Source: Leptospira inadai serovar Lyme str. 10 | GTDB lineage: Bacteria; Spirochaetota; Leptospiria; Leptospirales; Leptospiraceae | NCBI RefSeq assembly: GCF_000243675.2 | Contig: NZ_AHMM02000006.1 | Location: forward strand, 124,001-188,000 | DNA: 64,000 nucleotides | Direction: 5' to 3' | Shown here: positions 19,088-29,955 of the stretch, piece by piece | Position numbering within the stretch: position 1 is the stretch's first letter | How the letters are laid out: each line of letters opens with the position of its first letter | Program-made: the position numbers and the translations under genes | Notes under the pieces: generated by a model | Told to the model about the DNA's origin: nothing | What the model saw: the letters and a program-made list of their open reading frames with translations, nothing else | Database searches by the model: none

Positions 19088-20157
19088 GATCCGTCTTAAT
19101 CGCGGCCGGCGGGACCGGCGGTCATATTTCTCCGGGAGTCGCGCTGGCGGAAACACTGATCGCGGCCAAATCGCCCTTCGATATCGATAAAATTTTTATT
19201 CATTCACTGTATCGAAACAAAGATAATCCCGACCTGAAACAGGCGCCTTGCGAAGTGTTATGGCATAATACTCCGAACTTATCCGGGAATTATTTATTCC
19301 TACCGTTCCGCTACGTTTATCAATTGTTAAAATCTTGGATACTTTTCTCCCGTCTCGGGGTGGACGCGGTGATTGGTATGGGAGGATACTCCAGTTTTCC
19401 CGCTCTTCTCTATGCATTATTATTTCGTAAAAAGATTTTTCTTTGCGAACAAAATTGTATTCCAGGGGCCGTGAACCGAATCTTCTTTCGCTTTGCCGAC
19501 AAGGTCGCCTTTAGCTTTCCTCCTCGGGACACGAAGCTTTCCTGCCGGTGGGAAATTCTGGGAAACCCGCTTCGGAGCAAAACCGTTCCGAAACTCGCCT
19601 TAAAATTCAGCGATAAATGGGATCCTAAAAAGAAGAAGCAGTTCAACGTTTTAGTTATGGGCGGTTCACAAGGAGCTCGTCAAATTAATAATATAGTCGT
19701 TAACCTGATGAAGCATGACCTGATCCAGGAAAGATTCCGCTTCCGGATGCTGACGGGAACGGCTTTGTATGACGAGGTTTCCAAGAAAACCAAGACGGCT
19801 GATCTAATTTCATATTCCGATAATATGGCCGAACATTACGAATGGGCTAACTTAGTCATCGCTCGTTCCGGTTCCGGAGTGCTTTCCGAATGCGCCGCGT
19901 TTGCTCTTCCTATGATTCTAATTCCGTATCCCTTCGCAAAAGACGACCACCAAACCGCCAACGCGAGATACATGGAGGGGAACGGGGCCGCGGTCGTCAT
20001 CGAGCAACGGGACGAGGACGAAAGCAAACTATTCAAAATTCTTTCCGACCTTACGGACGATCCCAAAAAATTAAACGATATTTCGGTGAAATCTTTGGAG
20101 TGTTCTCATGTAGAAGCCGCAGAGGATACGATTCGATTCTTCTTCGGAACGGATTGA
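19084..20157 (+). CDS. murG: UDP-GlcNAc--lipid I GlcNAc transferase
   Basis: 357 aa GT-B glycosyltransferase that converts lipid I to lipid II at the inner face of the membrane. The N-terminal glycine-rich [15 protein letters not shown] loop, the second-domain [13 protein letters not shown] and the donor-binding [16 protein letters not shown] with [10 protein letters not shown] are all visible. It overlaps ftsW by 4 bases and murC by one. Confidence 0.95.
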   Translation: MRSVLIAAGGTGGHISPGVALAETLIAAKSPFDIDKIFIHSLYRNKDNPDLKQAPCEVLWHNTPNLSGNYLFLPFRYVYQLLKSWILFSRLGVDAVIGMGGYSSFPALLYALLFRKKIFLCEQNCIPGAVNRIFFRFADKVAFSFPPRDTKLSCRWEILGNPLRSKTVPKLALKFSDKWDPKKKKQFNVLVMGGSQGARQINNIVVNLMKHDLIQERFRFRMLTGTALYDEVSKKTKTADLISYSDNMAEHYEWANLVIARSGSGVLSECAAFALPMILIPYPFAKDDHQTANARYMEGNGAAVVIEQRDEDESKLFKILSDLTDDPKKLNDISVKSLECSHVEAAEDTIRFFFGTD

Positions 20158-21584
20158 TGTCCGGATTTAATTTCTCCAAACCGACTTTATCATTTTCTAA
20201 ACCTTTTTTTCTCGGCATCGGCGGTTCCGGAATGTCGAGTCTTGCGCATATTCTACTCGATATCGGATTGCCTGTCGTCGGTTACGATGGAAAGAAAACT
20301 CCTACGACGCAAAAGTTGGAGGAGAAGGGCGCGATAATTTATTCCAAATCCGACGAAATTCCGGATGAATTCGACGCGGCCATTTACTCTTCCGCGATTC
20401 GATTGGAGGAACATCCGATCGCGAAAATTCTAAACCGTCGTGGAGTTCCGTTCTTTCATCGCTCCAAAGTTCTACATGATTGCTTTTCTTCTCGGATCGG
20501 GATAGCGGTCGCCGGTTCTCACGGCAAGACCACCACCACAGCTATGACGGGATTTCTTTTGGATTCCGTCGGCTTACAACCTTCCCTGATGGTGGGAGGT
20601 GAAGTCGCTTTTTTGGACGGAAAAGGCGGAAGATTCGGACAGGGAGAATTTGCGGTCTTTGAATCCGACGAATCGGACGGTACGTTCTTGAACCACGAGG
20701 CGGCCATCAGGATCGTAACGAACATTGATGAAGACCATTTGGATTATTATAAGTCGAGACGGAATCTTTTGGACGCTTTTGCAAAGTTCATCGATAAGAC
20801 CAAGAGGCGCGTTATTCTAAATTTGGACGATCCCGGCATCAAGGAATGTATTTCGTCGGTCCGATCTAGAAAAACGATATTCGGATTTTTTGAAATCGGT
20901 TCGGAAAATTGGAATAAGGAAAGAAATGCGTCTTCTATAGAAGGTAAGTTCGGTTTGGAAGTCGATTCGTTAATTCCCTACAAGATCGAAAAAGGTCGTT
21001 TAACATTTTACTATAACGGTAAAGAGATTTCTTTCGGTTCCAAGTTTCCGGGATTGCATTACCTGCGAAATTCCTTGGCGGCGATTATGGCAGGTATAGA
21101 AGCGGGGATATCCGCCGAAGACGCAGCAAGATCGATCTCCGCTTATTCAGGTGTTAAGCGAAGACTGGAATATTTGGGTTCGAGAGCCGGGGTGGATGTG
21201 TATGACGACTACGGTCATCATCCGACGGAAGTGAGAGCGGTTCTTTCTTCGATGGCGGAAATGTCCGATGGAAAAGGAAGAACGGTCGTCCTTTTTCAGC
21301 CTCATAGGTTTACTCGAACCCAAAATCTATATAAAGAATTCGCGGAGAGCCTGGAGTCCGGAGAGATCGTTTACCTTCTACCGGTATATCCGGCGGGAGA
21401 AAGTCCGATTGCAGGCGTTAGTTCCGAATTGATCGTCGATGTTATGAAACGGAAACCGATTCTTCTTTCCGACGACGTGAAAGAGGGGTGTGCAGAACTG
21501 AGGAATTTTCTTCGATCGGGTGATAAGCTAGTGACCTTGGGAGCGGGGAATGTCAGGGATTGGGGGATGGAATTTTTGTCCTAG
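20157..21584 (+). CDS. murC: UDP-N-acetylmuramate--L-alanine ligase
   Basis: 475 aa from the ATG at 20157 in a TGATG overlap with murG; the frame is open further upstream but only as a shadow of murG. It adds L-alanine to UDP-MurNAc. Motifs: FLGIGGSGMSSLAHILL, the ATP loop AGSHGKTTTTAMTGF, TNIDEDHLDYY and the C-terminal YDDYGHHPTEVRAVL. Last gene of the dcw run in this window; ftsQ, ftsA and ftsZ do not follow. Confidence 0.95.
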   Translation: MSGFNFSKPTLSFSKPFFLGIGGSGMSSLAHILLDIGLPVVGYDGKKTPTTQKLEEKGAIIYSKSDEIPDEFDAAIYSSAIRLEEHPIAKILNRRGVPFFHRSKVLHDCFSSRIGIAVAGSHGKTTTTAMTGFLLDSVGLQPSLMVGGEVAFLDGKGGRFGQGEFAVFESDESDGTFLNHEAAIRIVTNIDEDHLDYYKSRRNLLDAFAKFIDKTKRRVILNLDDPGIKECISSVRSRKTIFGFFEIGSENWNKERNASSIEGKFGLEVDSLIPYKIEKGRLTFYYNGKEISFGSKFPGLHYLRNSLAAIMAGIEAGISAEDAARSISAYSGVKRRLEYLGSRAGVDVYDDYGHHPTEVRAVLSSMAEMSDGKGRTVVLFQPHRFTRTQNLYKEFAESLESGEIVYLLPVYPAGESPIAGVSSELIVDVMKRKPILLSDDVKEGCAELRNFLRSGDKLVTLGAGNVRDWGMEFLS

Positions 21585-21773
21585 TTCATTGAGTGATTCT
21601 AATAGTAGGCTTGCTCGTTCCGGAATCGTTCGATAGAGTTCGAGCCTTCGGTTTTTGGTATTACGCATTTATAATGAATGGTATTTTTTTCCCGTGCTGT
21701 TATGTTATGTGAATTGCAGAAGTCTTGCATCGTTAAAGATGTCCCTTCGAAATAGGCTGAAAACGATCCGAGG

Positions 21774-22895
21774 TTAGAGAAACGCATTTTCGGGGTTTTC
21801 GCCCACGTAGTTCCAGTGGCCCATTTTTCTATCCCGGCGTGGATCGGATTTTCCGTAGAGGTGAAGAGAGTATCGGGCATCGGACATGTATTTTAGCCAT
21901 TGTTCGGAATCGGGAGCGAAATCCTGCCCTAAGATGTTCTTCATGGAGCTATCGGAGCTCGAAATAAAATCCGGAATCGGTAGACCGACTAACGTTCTTA
22001 CTTGTAACTCGAATTGGGAAACCGAAGCTGCGTCTTGCGAAAAATGCCCCGAGTTATGGGGCCGGGGAGCGAATTCGTTTAATAAAAATGTTTCGCCTAC
22101 TATAAAAAACTCCAATCCGAAGACTCCTACATAATCGATTCCTTCCGCCAAGCGGACCGCTGCTGCTGCCATCGCATTTTTGTTTTTTTCGGGGAATTTG
22201 CCCGGATGAATCGTTACATCCAGAATATGATTTTTATGTACGTTTTCGGAGGGGGAAAAGCAAAATGATTTTCCGTCCCGCGATCGGGCTAGAATTACGG
22301 AGGCCTCTTTATCAAAGGAGGCCCATTCTTCCAAGATAAGATCCAAAGGCTCGCGACCAAGAGAGCCCGCCCAAAATCGAAATTCTTCTTTGCTATTGTA
22401 TTTTGTCTGTCCCTTACCGTCGTAGCCGAACGTGGAAGTTTTTAAAACCGCAGGGAACTTGCATTTTTCCGCCGCTTCGATCGCGTCCGACTTATTCGTA
22501 ATCGGATAGAAATCCACGGTCGGTAGACCCAAATTTCGGAACGTCTTTTTTTCCCTGATTCTGTGCTGAGCGATTCGGATGCACTCCGGTCTCGGCGATA
22601 CCACTAACCCGGTTTCTTTGGAGAAATCCTCTATAATAGTTAATTCGGTATTTGGAATATTCTCAAATTCAAATGTAACCGCATCGACGCTTTCCAAGAA
22701 TTTTCGCAGGGAGGTTTCATCCTCGTACGGAACGACTACTTCTTCCGCTCCCGCTAATGCCGCAGGAGTGTTCCGTTCGGGGGAATAAACGGAGACTCGA
22801 TAGCCCATCCGAATCGCTTCTTGAGCGAACATTCGTCCGAGTTGTCCCGAACCCATGACCCCTAATCGAGCGGACGGAAATAAAATTTTACTCAT
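21774..22895 (-). CDS. purK: 5-(carboxyamino)imidazole ribonucleotide synthase
   Basis: 373 aa ATP-grasp enzyme that carboxylates AIR to N5-CAIR in purine synthesis. N-terminal [24 protein letters not shown]-grasp segments [21 protein letters not shown] and [14 protein letters not shown]. The start overlaps the purE stop by 4 bases (ATGA), so the two subunits of the AIR-to-CAIR route are coupled. It converges on murC with a 189-bp gap in which I see no gene. Confidence 0.95.
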   Translation of the reverse strand: MSKILFPSARLGVMGSGQLGRMFAQEAIRMGYRVSVYSPERNTPAALAGAEEVVVPYEDETSLRKFLESVDAVTFEFENIPNTELTIIEDFSKETGLVVSPRPECIRIAQHRIREKKTFRNLGLPTVDFYPITNKSDAIEAAEKCKFPAVLKTSTFGYDGKGQTKYNSKEEFRFWAGSLGREPLDLILEEWASFDKEASVILARSRDGKSFCFSPSENVHKNHILDVTIHPGKFPEKNKNAMAAAAVRLAEGIDYVGVFGLEFFIVGETFLLNEFAPRPHNSGHFSQDAASVSQFELQVRTLVGLPIPDFISSSDSSMKNILGQDFAPDSEQWLKYMSDARYSLHLYGKSDPRRDRKMGHWNYVGENPENAFL

Positions 22896-23407
22896 ATTAA
22901 TTGATCGTTTTTAGATAATGCTTCTTCGCGTATTTTATCCCGATATGTTTCCAGCTTTTTGGCAAGGTTCTCGTCATGGAGGGAAAGAATTCTCGCCGCC
23001 AATAAGCCCGCGTTTTTGGCTCCGGCGGAACCGATAGCAAGAGTTCCGACGGGAACTCCTCCGGGCATTTGAACGATGGACAAAAGGCTATCGAGTCCCT
23101 TTAAATTGGAGGATTTAACGGGAACTCCCAAGACCGGAAGGGTGGTAAGGGAGGCGACCATTCCGGGTAGATGCGCAGCCCCTCCGGCTCCGGCGATAAT
23201 GATTTCAAAACCTTCGGATTTTGCGTTCTTGGCAAACTCCAGCATAATTTCCGGCGAGCGATGAGCCGAGATGATTTCCTTATGACAAGCGATCCCCAAC
23301 TCTTGAAGAATCGTAACCGCTTCCTTCATCGTCTCCCAATCGGACCGGCTACCCATAATCACTGCTACTTTCGGTTGCACGCTTGCAGGATCCGTCGGAA
23401 ACCGCAT
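22892..23407 (-). CDS. purE: N5-carboxyaminoimidazole ribonucleotide mutase (class I PurE)
   Basis: 171 aa. It moves the carboxyl group of N5-CAIR to give CAIR. The class I motif [17 protein letters not shown] and SAHRSPE are visible, and [11 protein letters not shown] and [16 protein letters not shown] complete the active site. A class I enzyme together with an adjacent purK agrees with the two-step bacterial route. It lies 21 bp after murF on the same strand. Confidence 0.95.
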   Translation of the reverse strand: MRFPTDPASVQPKVAVIMGSRSDWETMKEAVTILQELGIACHKEIISAHRSPEIMLEFAKNAKSEGFEIIIAGAGGAAHLPGMVASLTTLPVLGVPVKSSNLKGLDSLLSIVQMPGGVPVGTLAIGSAGAKNAGLLAARILSLHDENLAKKLETYRDKIREEALSKNDQLI

Positions 23408-23428
23408 ACGGGCAAGTAGGAAAACGAT

Positions 23429-24847
23429 TTAGTCCATCTTGGAATTCGAATTTAATGCTTCCACAACTCTCTCCAATTTCATACCCCGAGAGGCCTTGGC
23501 TAATATATAAGATCCCGGTTGGACGTTCTTTTTCACTTCTTCGAGCAGAGAATGCAGTCCTTCTTCGTCTCCGGAAAAAGAAGCTGCGATTTGTGGAGGT
23601 TTTGCTTTGCTTTGGAATCCTTTGAATATGAAATGGGATCCGGAGCCGAAGGTAAAGATCCCTTTACAGTTCGAGAGGGAAGCGGCGAACTTTCCTACTT
23701 CCGCATGAAACTTGGAGGAATAAGAACCTACTTCCTTCATATCTCCTAAAATCGCGTAAAACCCTTCCGTTCCGGAAAGTTGCGAACAAGCCTCTAAAGA
23801 AGACAGCATCGATTCCCGATTCGCATTATAAGTATCGTTTAGAATTCGATACGTTCCTTCCTGAAGATCGAGTCGTTTATCTTTGGTTTTAAAATTACGA
23901 ATCCCTTCTAAGATCCAATCTTCGGGTGTTCCGATTTCTTCTAAGGCCGCGATGCATAGGGATAAATTTTCCAGTAATTTAGAACCCGGAAGATTCCAGT
24001 TCAAAGCGGTACTGAAGATTTCCAATCGAAAGCCTTCCCGCAAAGTCTCCAGGGTTTTGATCCGAGACGTCAGCGGGACCAAGGTAAATTTAACGCCTGA
24101 CTTTCGAGCCTTCTTAGACAAGACTCTTTTGTATTCTCCGGTTGCCGGATAAAAGACGATTCCGCTTTTCGGCATTCCGTCCATCACTTCGGCTTTGGCT
24201 TTGGCGATTCCTTTTCGGGATCGGAAAAATTCTATATGTGCGGTACCGATGGTGGTAATAATCGACAACTGAGGTTTTGCCATCGAGGACAACCTGGATA
24301 TCTCATCCTTCGTGTTCATTCCCATTTCGCAGATTACGTATCGGGTCTTCGGTCCGATTCGAAACAAAGTGAACGGCACGCCGATTTCGTTATTATAATT
24401 TCTTTCGGTCACGACCAAAGATTCTTCCAAAGGAGAAAGGCAGGAGCCCAGGATTTCTTTCGTAGTCGTTTTACCGCTGGAACCCGTTACCGCGATTACG
24501 ATGGGCTTAAATCTGGATCGATGAAACGCCGCCAGTTTTCCCAAACCGATCAATGTATCTTTTACGAATATGGCTTTCTCTCTATCGGCTTCGGAAAGTT
24601 TTTCCAGGATCGGATGTTCGTACTCGCAAAGAAAATAAGTCGCTCCCTTGGAAAGAGCATCCGGAATGAAATCGTGGCCGTCACGATTCCCGCGAAGAGG
24701 AACGAATAAGGAATCGGACTCGCACATTCCCGAGGAAGTGGTGATGGATAGAATCTCGCTTTCCTTTAGAAAGGCAACCTTGGACGGGGAAGAAAGAATT
24801 CGTCTGACAGTTTCCGGATCGTATCTGAAATCGGATCGCATAGGCAC
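23429..24847 (-). CDS. murF: UDP-MurNAc-tripeptide--D-Ala-D-Ala ligase
   Basis: 472 aa from GTG 24847; ATG 24841 is an equally possible start. It adds D-Ala-D-Ala to complete the stem peptide. ATP loop AVTGSSGKTTTKEILG, the NYNNEIGVPFTLFRI segment specific to MurF, the GMGMNTKDEI-like region ICEMGMNTKDEI, and NDTYNANRESM in the C-terminal half. Instead of lying in the dcw cluster, it forms an operon with purE and purK on the opposite strand, 2 kb from murC. Confidence 0.94.
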   Translation of the reverse strand: MPMRSDFRYDPETVRRILSSPSKVAFLKESEILSITTSSGMCESDSLFVPLRGNRDGHDFIPDALSKGATYFLCEYEHPILEKLSEADREKAIFVKDTLIGLGKLAAFHRSRFKPIVIAVTGSSGKTTTKEILGSCLSPLEESLVVTERNYNNEIGVPFTLFRIGPKTRYVICEMGMNTKDEISRLSSMAKPQLSIITTIGTAHIEFFRSRKGIAKAKAEVMDGMPKSGIVFYPATGEYKRVLSKKARKSGVKFTLVPLTSRIKTLETLREGFRLEIFSTALNWNLPGSKLLENLSLCIAALEEIGTPEDWILEGIRNFKTKDKRLDLQEGTYRILNDTYNANRESMLSSLEACSQLSGTEGFYAILGDMKEVGSYSSKFHAEVGKFAASLSNCKGIFTFGSGSHFIFKGFQSKAKPPQIAASFSGDEEGLHSLLEEVKKNVQPGSYILAKASRGMKLERVVEALNSNSKMD

Positions 24848-24936
24848 CAGAATTCAGGAGCCCCATCGTCTGCGGTAGTCGATTTTTGGAAAAAATCGTC
24901 TTGCGAAACCGCCGAAAACCGCATTCATTATTTTCA

Positions 24937-25992
24937 ATGCGAAAGACAAAGACATTGATTGTCGGGCTGGGTAGAATCGCCAGTATCTTGGAAAAAGATC
25001 CTCTGCGGCAAAAGCCTTGCACTCATGCAGGTGTTCTTCTTTCGGCCTGGGGCAAAAAGAATTTTGAAATTATCGGGGTCTTGGATCCGAATCGGGAAAA
25101 GCAGGAACTGTTTTGCAAGCAATGGAAGTTCCCGCGAGATCGCGTCTTTTCCGATTTAGATTCGTTCGCGAAGATTCGAATCCTTCCGGATCTTACCGTA
25201 ATCGCCACTCCTTCGGAATCGCATTATTTCGATGCTTGTTCGGCAATCCGCTTCGGAATCAAAAACCTAGTCATAGAGAAGCCCGTTTGCGAGACGTTCC
25301 TTCAAGCTAAGTCCCTGGAAAAATTGGCTAGGAAAAACGAAACCAGAATCTGGGTAAACCACGAGAGAAGATATCATCCGAAATATTCTTGGGCCAAGTC
25401 CGTTTTGGAATCCGGTAAATACGGCAGGATACGAACCATTCGGGCTTCCGTTTTGACATCCGCTGCCTCACCCGGGAGGGCCTTTCATGATAGGACCGGG
25501 CCGCTGTTTCACGATGGAACTCATGCGATCGATTTGATTTATTGGTTATTGGGAAAGCCGGATCGGATTCGTTCTAGTTTACGAAAACGCAACGGAGTTT
25601 CGGTAGAAGATAAGGCGGTTGCCCTTTTGGAATACGATTCCGGGCCGATCGTATTTTTGGAGGCTGGAGGAAGTCGTAACTATTTTCAGTTTGAAATGGA
25701 TATTATGACGGATTGCGCTCGAATGATTCTCTCTAACGACGGTTTCAGTCTCTTCGAATCCAGACCTTCCCGTAAATACAAAGGATTTAATAGTTTGACG
25801 GAAGTCTCGTTTCCGGAAAAATCTTCCCTCGGACCGAATCCCTTTGAAAATCTCTACGCGGAAATCCGATCCGTCCTTGCGAATCAATCGGACCGTATAA
25901 CCGGAGACATCCGAGAGAATTTGGGAATTATGGAACTCCTAGATCGGATCAAGACGAAGGCGGATGTCCGGACGGTATCGGAACCTGAATAG
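24937..25992 (+). CDS. Gfo/Idh/MocA family oxidoreductase
   Basis: 351 aa from the ATG at 24937; an in-frame start at 24886 would add 17 basic residues. NAD(P)-binding Rossmann domain (TLIVGLGRIASILE, then IGVLDPN), the EKPV motif (LVIEKPVCETFLQAKSLEK) and a C-terminal alpha/beta domain with WVNHERRYHPKY and HDGTHAIDLIYWLLG. These enzymes oxidise or reduce sugars and cyclic polyols; the substrate is not clear. First of five same-strand genes ending at 29872. Confidence 0.85.
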   Translation: MRKTKTLIVGLGRIASILEKDPLRQKPCTHAGVLLSAWGKKNFEIIGVLDPNREKQELFCKQWKFPRDRVFSDLDSFAKIRILPDLTVIATPSESHYFDACSAIRFGIKNLVIEKPVCETFLQAKSLEKLARKNETRIWVNHERRYHPKYSWAKSVLESGKYGRIRTIRASVLTSAASPGRAFHDRTGPLFHDGTHAIDLIYWLLGKPDRIRSSLRKRNGVSVEDKAVALLEYDSGPIVFLEAGGSRNYFQFEMDIMTDCARMILSNDGFSLFESRPSRKYKGFNSLTEVSFPEKSSLGPNPFENLYAEIRSVLANQSDRITGDIRENLGIMELLDRIKTKADVRTVSEPE

Positions 25993-25997
25993 GATCT

Positions 25998-27701
25998 ATG
26001 TCTAATTCCTCCTCCACTAAGAACGAAAACAATCTTCCAAAATATTCGGCGAGCGGCAGATATTATAGAGGTAGTTGGTTTCTCTGGAAGAAGATTTTCA
26101 GTCTTCTTTGGTACTATAAATTTGCCAGGCTTTTTCTACCCTCGTATAGGAACGGAGAAAAAGAGACGGAGTTCTTTCAGAATTTAGGAAGAGAGTGCAG
26201 GGAATTCTTTTTAAGAATGGGTGGAGTTTACGTTAAACTCGGTCAGTATCTAGCCAGTCTTTCGCACCTCTTTCCGGAAAGTTTTACCGATCCGCTCCAG
26301 GACTTGCAGGATAGAGTTCCTCCTCATCCGTTTTCGGAAATTAAGGAAAGATTCAGAAAGGAATTCGGTAAAGATATCGCGGAGATTTTTCCCGATATCT
26401 CCGAGATGCCTCTCGCTTCGGCTTCCATCGCACAAGTACACTCGGCAAGTTTTAAGGGGGAGAAAGTCGCCATTAAGATACTGTACCCGGGTATCGAAGA
26501 AATTATCGTTAAGGACCTAAAAGCGATCCGTACTTTCTTAAAGAGAATCAATCGCTTACTCGTTACCTTCGATTATAAAATCGTTCATAAGGAAATAGCA
26601 AAATTGGTAGGTCGCGAAACCGACTTACGTTTGGAAGCCGAATCGATGGAGCGTATGGCGCGGTATTTCTCGGAAGAACCGGACTATGTGTTTCCTAAGA
26701 TTCATAAGGAATGGAGCGGCAAAAGCGTTCTTACCGCCCGCTATATAGACGGAATACGAATCACGCAAGCCGCCGCGTTGAAGAAGGGTCAGGCAAAATC
26801 TCGACCGGTCGATCTGCTGATTCGCGCGTACATTCTAATGGTATTCGAATACCGATTTTATCATGCGGATCCTCATCCGGGAAATATGATCTATACTCCG
26901 GAAGAAAAACTTTGCTTCATCGATTTCGGAGCCGTGGGTGAAATTCCACCGAGCCAAGCATTAGTGTTGCGCAAGATTTTTTTATGCGCTATGTCGAAAG
27001 ACTATGGTGGAGTCGTGGAAGGTCTGGACGAGCTGGGTCTAATTTCCCGTAAGGCGGATCGGGATAAAGTGGAGGAAGTCGTTCGGTATTCCTTGGAAAA
27101 ACTTTCCCGTTTTCTGACGGATACGGATTCCTTTCGCAATATCAAATTCGAACAAATTCATACTCCGGAAGATTTGAAATTTTTAAAGGAGATCAATTCC
27201 AGCCTAAGAGAATTGCTCCGAATGGTACAGTTGCCGGTCACGTTGATTCCGTTGGAAAGAGTCCTGGGGTTATTGGTCGGAATTACGGCGACCTTGGATC
27301 CGTACAGGACCGTTCTGGATTACGGAGAAAAACCTTTTAAAAGCATGGTTTTACAAGGGGAAAATAACTGGCAAAAGGCCCTCGTGCAGGAAGGAGGAAT
27401 TTGGGGACAGGCGGTATCCCTCCCGGGTGAATTGTTACAAACGATAAAGAATCTGAATCGCGGGAAGCAAGCCTATCGATTGCCGGACTTGGAACTGCAT
27501 AGTAGAAAAATGTATTCCCTGGGACACCAGGCAATCGCTATCGCCGTTATTTTATTCGGAATTCATTATGGAACGGAAAGAATGGATAGGGGAGAGGAAT
27601 TATATGCGACGATCAGCTTCGGCGCTTCGATTTTCTTCGGAATCCTCCTTGCTCTCTCTGTCCTAAAAAATAAATTCAGCTCAAAAAGGAATCGTCAGTG
27701 A
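25998..27701 (+). CDS. AarF/UbiB (ABC1/ADCK) family protein kinase-like protein
   Basis: 567 aa. The KxGQ-type motif appears as [18 protein letters not shown], followed by the Ala-rich nucleotide loop [10 protein letters not shown], catalytic-lobe [11 protein letters not shown] and metal-binding [11 protein letters not shown]. Two C-terminal membrane segments (about 515-560) anchor it. Family members support ubiquinone synthesis or lipid transport. The organism appears to use menaquinone (mqnA in this window), so a role other than UbiB in ubiquinone synthesis is likely; that is inference. It overlaps lspA by 4 bases (GTGA). Confidence 0.88.
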   Translation: MSNSSSTKNENNLPKYSASGRYYRGSWFLWKKIFSLLWYYKFARLFLPSYRNGEKETEFFQNLGRECREFFLRMGGVYVKLGQYLASLSHLFPESFTDPLQDLQDRVPPHPFSEIKERFRKEFGKDIAEIFPDISEMPLASASIAQVHSASFKGEKVAIKILYPGIEEIIVKDLKAIRTFLKRINRLLVTFDYKIVHKEIAKLVGRETDLRLEAESMERMARYFSEEPDYVFPKIHKEWSGKSVLTARYIDGIRITQAAALKKGQAKSRPVDLLIRAYILMVFEYRFYHADPHPGNMIYTPEEKLCFIDFGAVGEIPPSQALVLRKIFLCAMSKDYGGVVEGLDELGLISRKADRDKVEEVVRYSLEKLSRFLTDTDSFRNIKFEQIHTPEDLKFLKEINSSLRELLRMVQLPVTLIPLERVLGLLVGITATLDPYRTVLDYGEKPFKSMVLQGENNWQKALVQEGGIWGQAVSLPGELLQTIKNLNRGKQAYRLPDLELHSRKMYSLGHQAIAIAVILFGIHYGTERMDRGEELYATISFGASIFFGILLALSVLKNKFSSKRNRQ

Positions 27702-28255
27702 AATTTTTCGAAAAGAAATTCTTAGATGTATACCCGCCTCTTTTCCTTATATCGGTAGTTCTGGGGACGGTTATAGATCTGGTTACAAAATATATCGCCA
27801 TTCTTTATCTCCATCCTCACAGTCCGGTCGAAGTGATCGGCAATTTTTTCCGGTTAACTTTGACCTTCAATACCGGCTTCGTAATGGGATTTTTCCAAGG
27901 CTTTCCTAGAACTTCGTTGGCAATGACTGCCGTCGCTATCCTGGTCCTAATCGCATATCGTTGGAAAAATCCCGATCTAGGGCATCCGGCAGGTTGGGCG
28001 CTCGTTATGTCGGGAGCGTTCGGAAATTTTATCGATAAATTCTTCGTAAAAGTGATTGGTGTAGGCGCTGAATTCGGTTTCGTAGAGAATCAATTTGTCG
28101 GAAAATTCATCGGAGTCGTGGACTTCCTGGACTTTGATTGGCCTAATTGGTTGATCTACGATCGATGGCCTGCCTTTAACTTTGCGGATTCCTGCGTCAG
28201 CGTAGGCTTGGTTCTCTTGATCCTTACGATGAAACTCGAGGAGGATAAGAAGTAG
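27698..28255 (+). CDS. lspA: signal peptidase II (prolipoprotein signal peptidase)
   Basis: 185 aa with four membrane segments. The catalytic aspartates lie in GNFIDKFF and [11 protein letters not shown], and the [12 protein letters not shown] segment corresponds to the conserved NxGxxFG region. It cleaves lipoprotein signal peptides after lipidation. The loop between segments 3 and 4 (about 115-145) is longer than in E. coli LspA. Start GTG at 27698, overlapping the stop of the kinase-like gene. Confidence 0.93.
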   Translation: MKFFEKKFLDVYPPLFLISVVLGTVIDLVTKYIAILYLHPHSPVEVIGNFFRLTLTFNTGFVMGFFQGFPRTSLAMTAVAILVLIAYRWKNPDLGHPAGWALVMSGAFGNFIDKFFVKVIGVGAEFGFVENQFVGKFIGVVDFLDFDWPNWLIYDRWPAFNFADSCVSVGLVLLILTMKLEEDKK

Positions 28256-28257
28256 TT

Positions 28258-28785
28258 TTGAATCCTCTGCAACTTCCCATCTGGAAGAAGTTATTCAAGA
28301 AAAAGGGTACTTCCAACCCGGAGATTATCCGTTTTCTGCGGGAAACATCCGTCTTCGGAAAATTAAAACGACGGACGTTAAACGAAATCGCGCGTTTAGT
28401 TCATGTTCGTAAATACGCGGAAGGAGAGGAGATTTTCCGCCAGGGAGAAGCCGGCGCGGGTTTTTACATGATCTTTGACGGCAAAGTGACGATTCGTTCG
28501 ATTCGAGACGGAATCGAACTGGACCTGGCTCACTTGGACCAACATTCCTTTTTTGGCGAACTCTCCCTTTTTTCGGAAGAACGGAGAACCGCGACTGCCA
28601 TCGCTTCGGAGCCTTCCACTCTGCTCGGTTTTTTTCAACCCGACTTAAAGGAGATCATCGAAACCAAACCTAAAATCGGTATCGAGATTCTACTCAGTCT
28701 AACCGGAGTAATCGTGGAACGTCTTCAGAAAACCAATCAGCTTCTTGAGAAAGCTTATTACAAGGGTAAGCAAAAGAATGTCTGA
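28258..28785 (+). CDS. cyclic nucleotide-binding domain protein
   Basis: 175 aa from a TTG at 28258, two bases after the lspA stop. One Crp-like cNMP-binding fold (about 25-145): FGKLKRRTLNEIARLVHVRKYAEGE, RQGEAGAGFYMIFDGKVTIR, and the phosphate-binding cassette SFFGELSLFSEERRTATAIA. No helix-turn-helix follows, so it is not a transcription factor of the CRP type. It may regulate a partner; the next gene (membrane transporter) overlaps it by 8 bases and is the obvious candidate. Confidence 0.85.
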   Translation: MNPLQLPIWKKLFKKKGTSNPEIIRFLRETSVFGKLKRRTLNEIARLVHVRKYAEGEEIFRQGEAGAGFYMIFDGKVTIRSIRDGIELDLAHLDQHSFFGELSLFSEERRTATAIASEPSTLLGFFQPDLKEIIETKPKIGIEILLSLTGVIVERLQKTNQLLEKAYYKGKQKNV

Positions 28786-29872
28786 ATCCAGGCCGTTATC
28801 TACGTACGTAATTCGCATCATTTTCTTCCTACTTGTAGGAGCGGCGATCACATTCTTTATACTCGGGCTGAAACTATTGATCATCCCGATCGCTTTATCC
28901 CTGATTCTATTCTATATTTTTAACGGAAGCATTAATTATTTCGAAAGTCTCGGAGTCCCTCGCATCTTATCCGTCGCAGGATTGATGATTTTAGTCTGTA
29001 TTCCGATTTATTGGATCGCGACGGAAGTAGCGTCACCCATCGTTTCCACCTTGGAACCCATAATGAAGAATTGGAGACAGGATATGGAAGACGCTAAATT
29101 CAAATACTTGGTCGTGGGATTTAAAATCCAATTCAATGATTTTCCGGCAGGGTGGGAAGAAACGATCCGTCCGGAAGAACTTGTTCAGAAAGTCGCGGAT
29201 ATAATACAGGGGGAATTCGCAGCACTAGTTTCCATCATTCCTACTTTGATCGGTTATTTAGTGATTACTCCCTTATTTGCGTTCTTGTTTCTGCTGAACG
29301 GAAACGGAGTTTATAAGAATATCGTAAGCCTAGTCCCGAATCGTTACTTCGAGATGACCATCATGATCGCCGCTAATATCAACGAGCAAATTACGAATTA
29401 CTTACGTAGTTTGGTGATTCAAAGCGCCATCATTACCGTAGTCGCAATGATAGGCTTTTCGGTCATCGGACTTAGATATTTTTATATATTTGCGCTCTTC
29501 GTGGGCATCGCAAATTCGATACCGTACTTAGGCCCGATAATCGGTGCGGTTCCTCCTTTGTTTATGACTTTAACGCAAGGCTCGACGATCTTTTATGCCA
29601 AAGGGATCACCGAGGGCATGGGCATGTACGAACTGATGGGCGCTATTCTGATTGTCATAGTTATCGCGCAGGCAGTGGATAATTTTTTCGTCCAACCGGT
29701 GATTATTTCGGATGCGGTGTCTTTGCATCCGATCGTCGTTGTCGGAGCCGTTACCGTGGGTGGAACTTTATTGGGGATAGCGGGAATGCTAGTGGCGGTC
29801 CCGCTTGCCGCAATCCTGAAAGTCACGATTGCGACATTGTATCGGTCGATGAAAGATCATAATTTGCTTTAG
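28778..29872 (+). CDS. AI-2E/PerM family membrane transporter
   Basis: 364 aa from the ATG at 28778 (AAGGGTAAG upstream); the in-frame start at 28745 lies inside the preceding gene. About eight membrane segments in the usual arrangement: two pairs at the N-terminus, a long loop (about 85-150), then a C-terminal bundle with ANSIPYLGPIIGAVPPLF and QAVDNFFVQPVIISDAVSLHP, the family hallmark. The family includes TqsA/PerM permeases; the substrate is not known. Last gene of the run, followed directly by a large hairpin. Confidence 0.87.
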   Translation: MSESRPLSTYVIRIIFFLLVGAAITFFILGLKLLIIPIALSLILFYIFNGSINYFESLGVPRILSVAGLMILVCIPIYWIATEVASPIVSTLEPIMKNWRQDMEDAKFKYLVVGFKIQFNDFPAGWEETIRPEELVQKVADIIQGEFAALVSIIPTLIGYLVITPLFAFLFLLNGNGVYKNIVSLVPNRYFEMTIMIAANINEQITNYLRSLVIQSAIITVVAMIGFSVIGLRYFYIFALFVGIANSIPYLGPIIGAVPPLFMTLTQGSTIFYAKGITEGMGMYELMGAILIVIVIAQAVDNFFVQPVIISDAVSLHPIVVVGAVTVGGTLLGIAGMLVAVPLAAILKVTIATLYRSMKDHNLL

Positions 29873-29873
29873 A

Positions 29874-29922
29874 CGAAAGCTGGAGGAGGATATCCGGGCG
29901 GAGAATCCTCCTCCAGCTTTCG
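29874..29922. terminator. perfect 18-bp inverted repeat between convergent genes
   Basis: The arms at 29874-29891 and 29905-29922 are exact complements (CGAAAGCTGGAGGAGGAT and its inverse) around a 13-base loop. They lie one base after the transporter stop and about 34 bp before the stop of the minus-strand symporter gene. There is no T-run, so it is not a textbook terminator, but the position suits a bidirectional terminator or an mRNA-stabilising hairpin. Confidence 0.6.
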
Positions 29923-29955
29923 AGGCGTTGTAGTCTTACTTTAAGCTCCCTAAAT

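Noticed and set aside
21599..21880. 93-aa frame between murC and purK
   Set aside because: Overlaps the end of purK and has no ribosome-binding site; it lies in the convergent gap.
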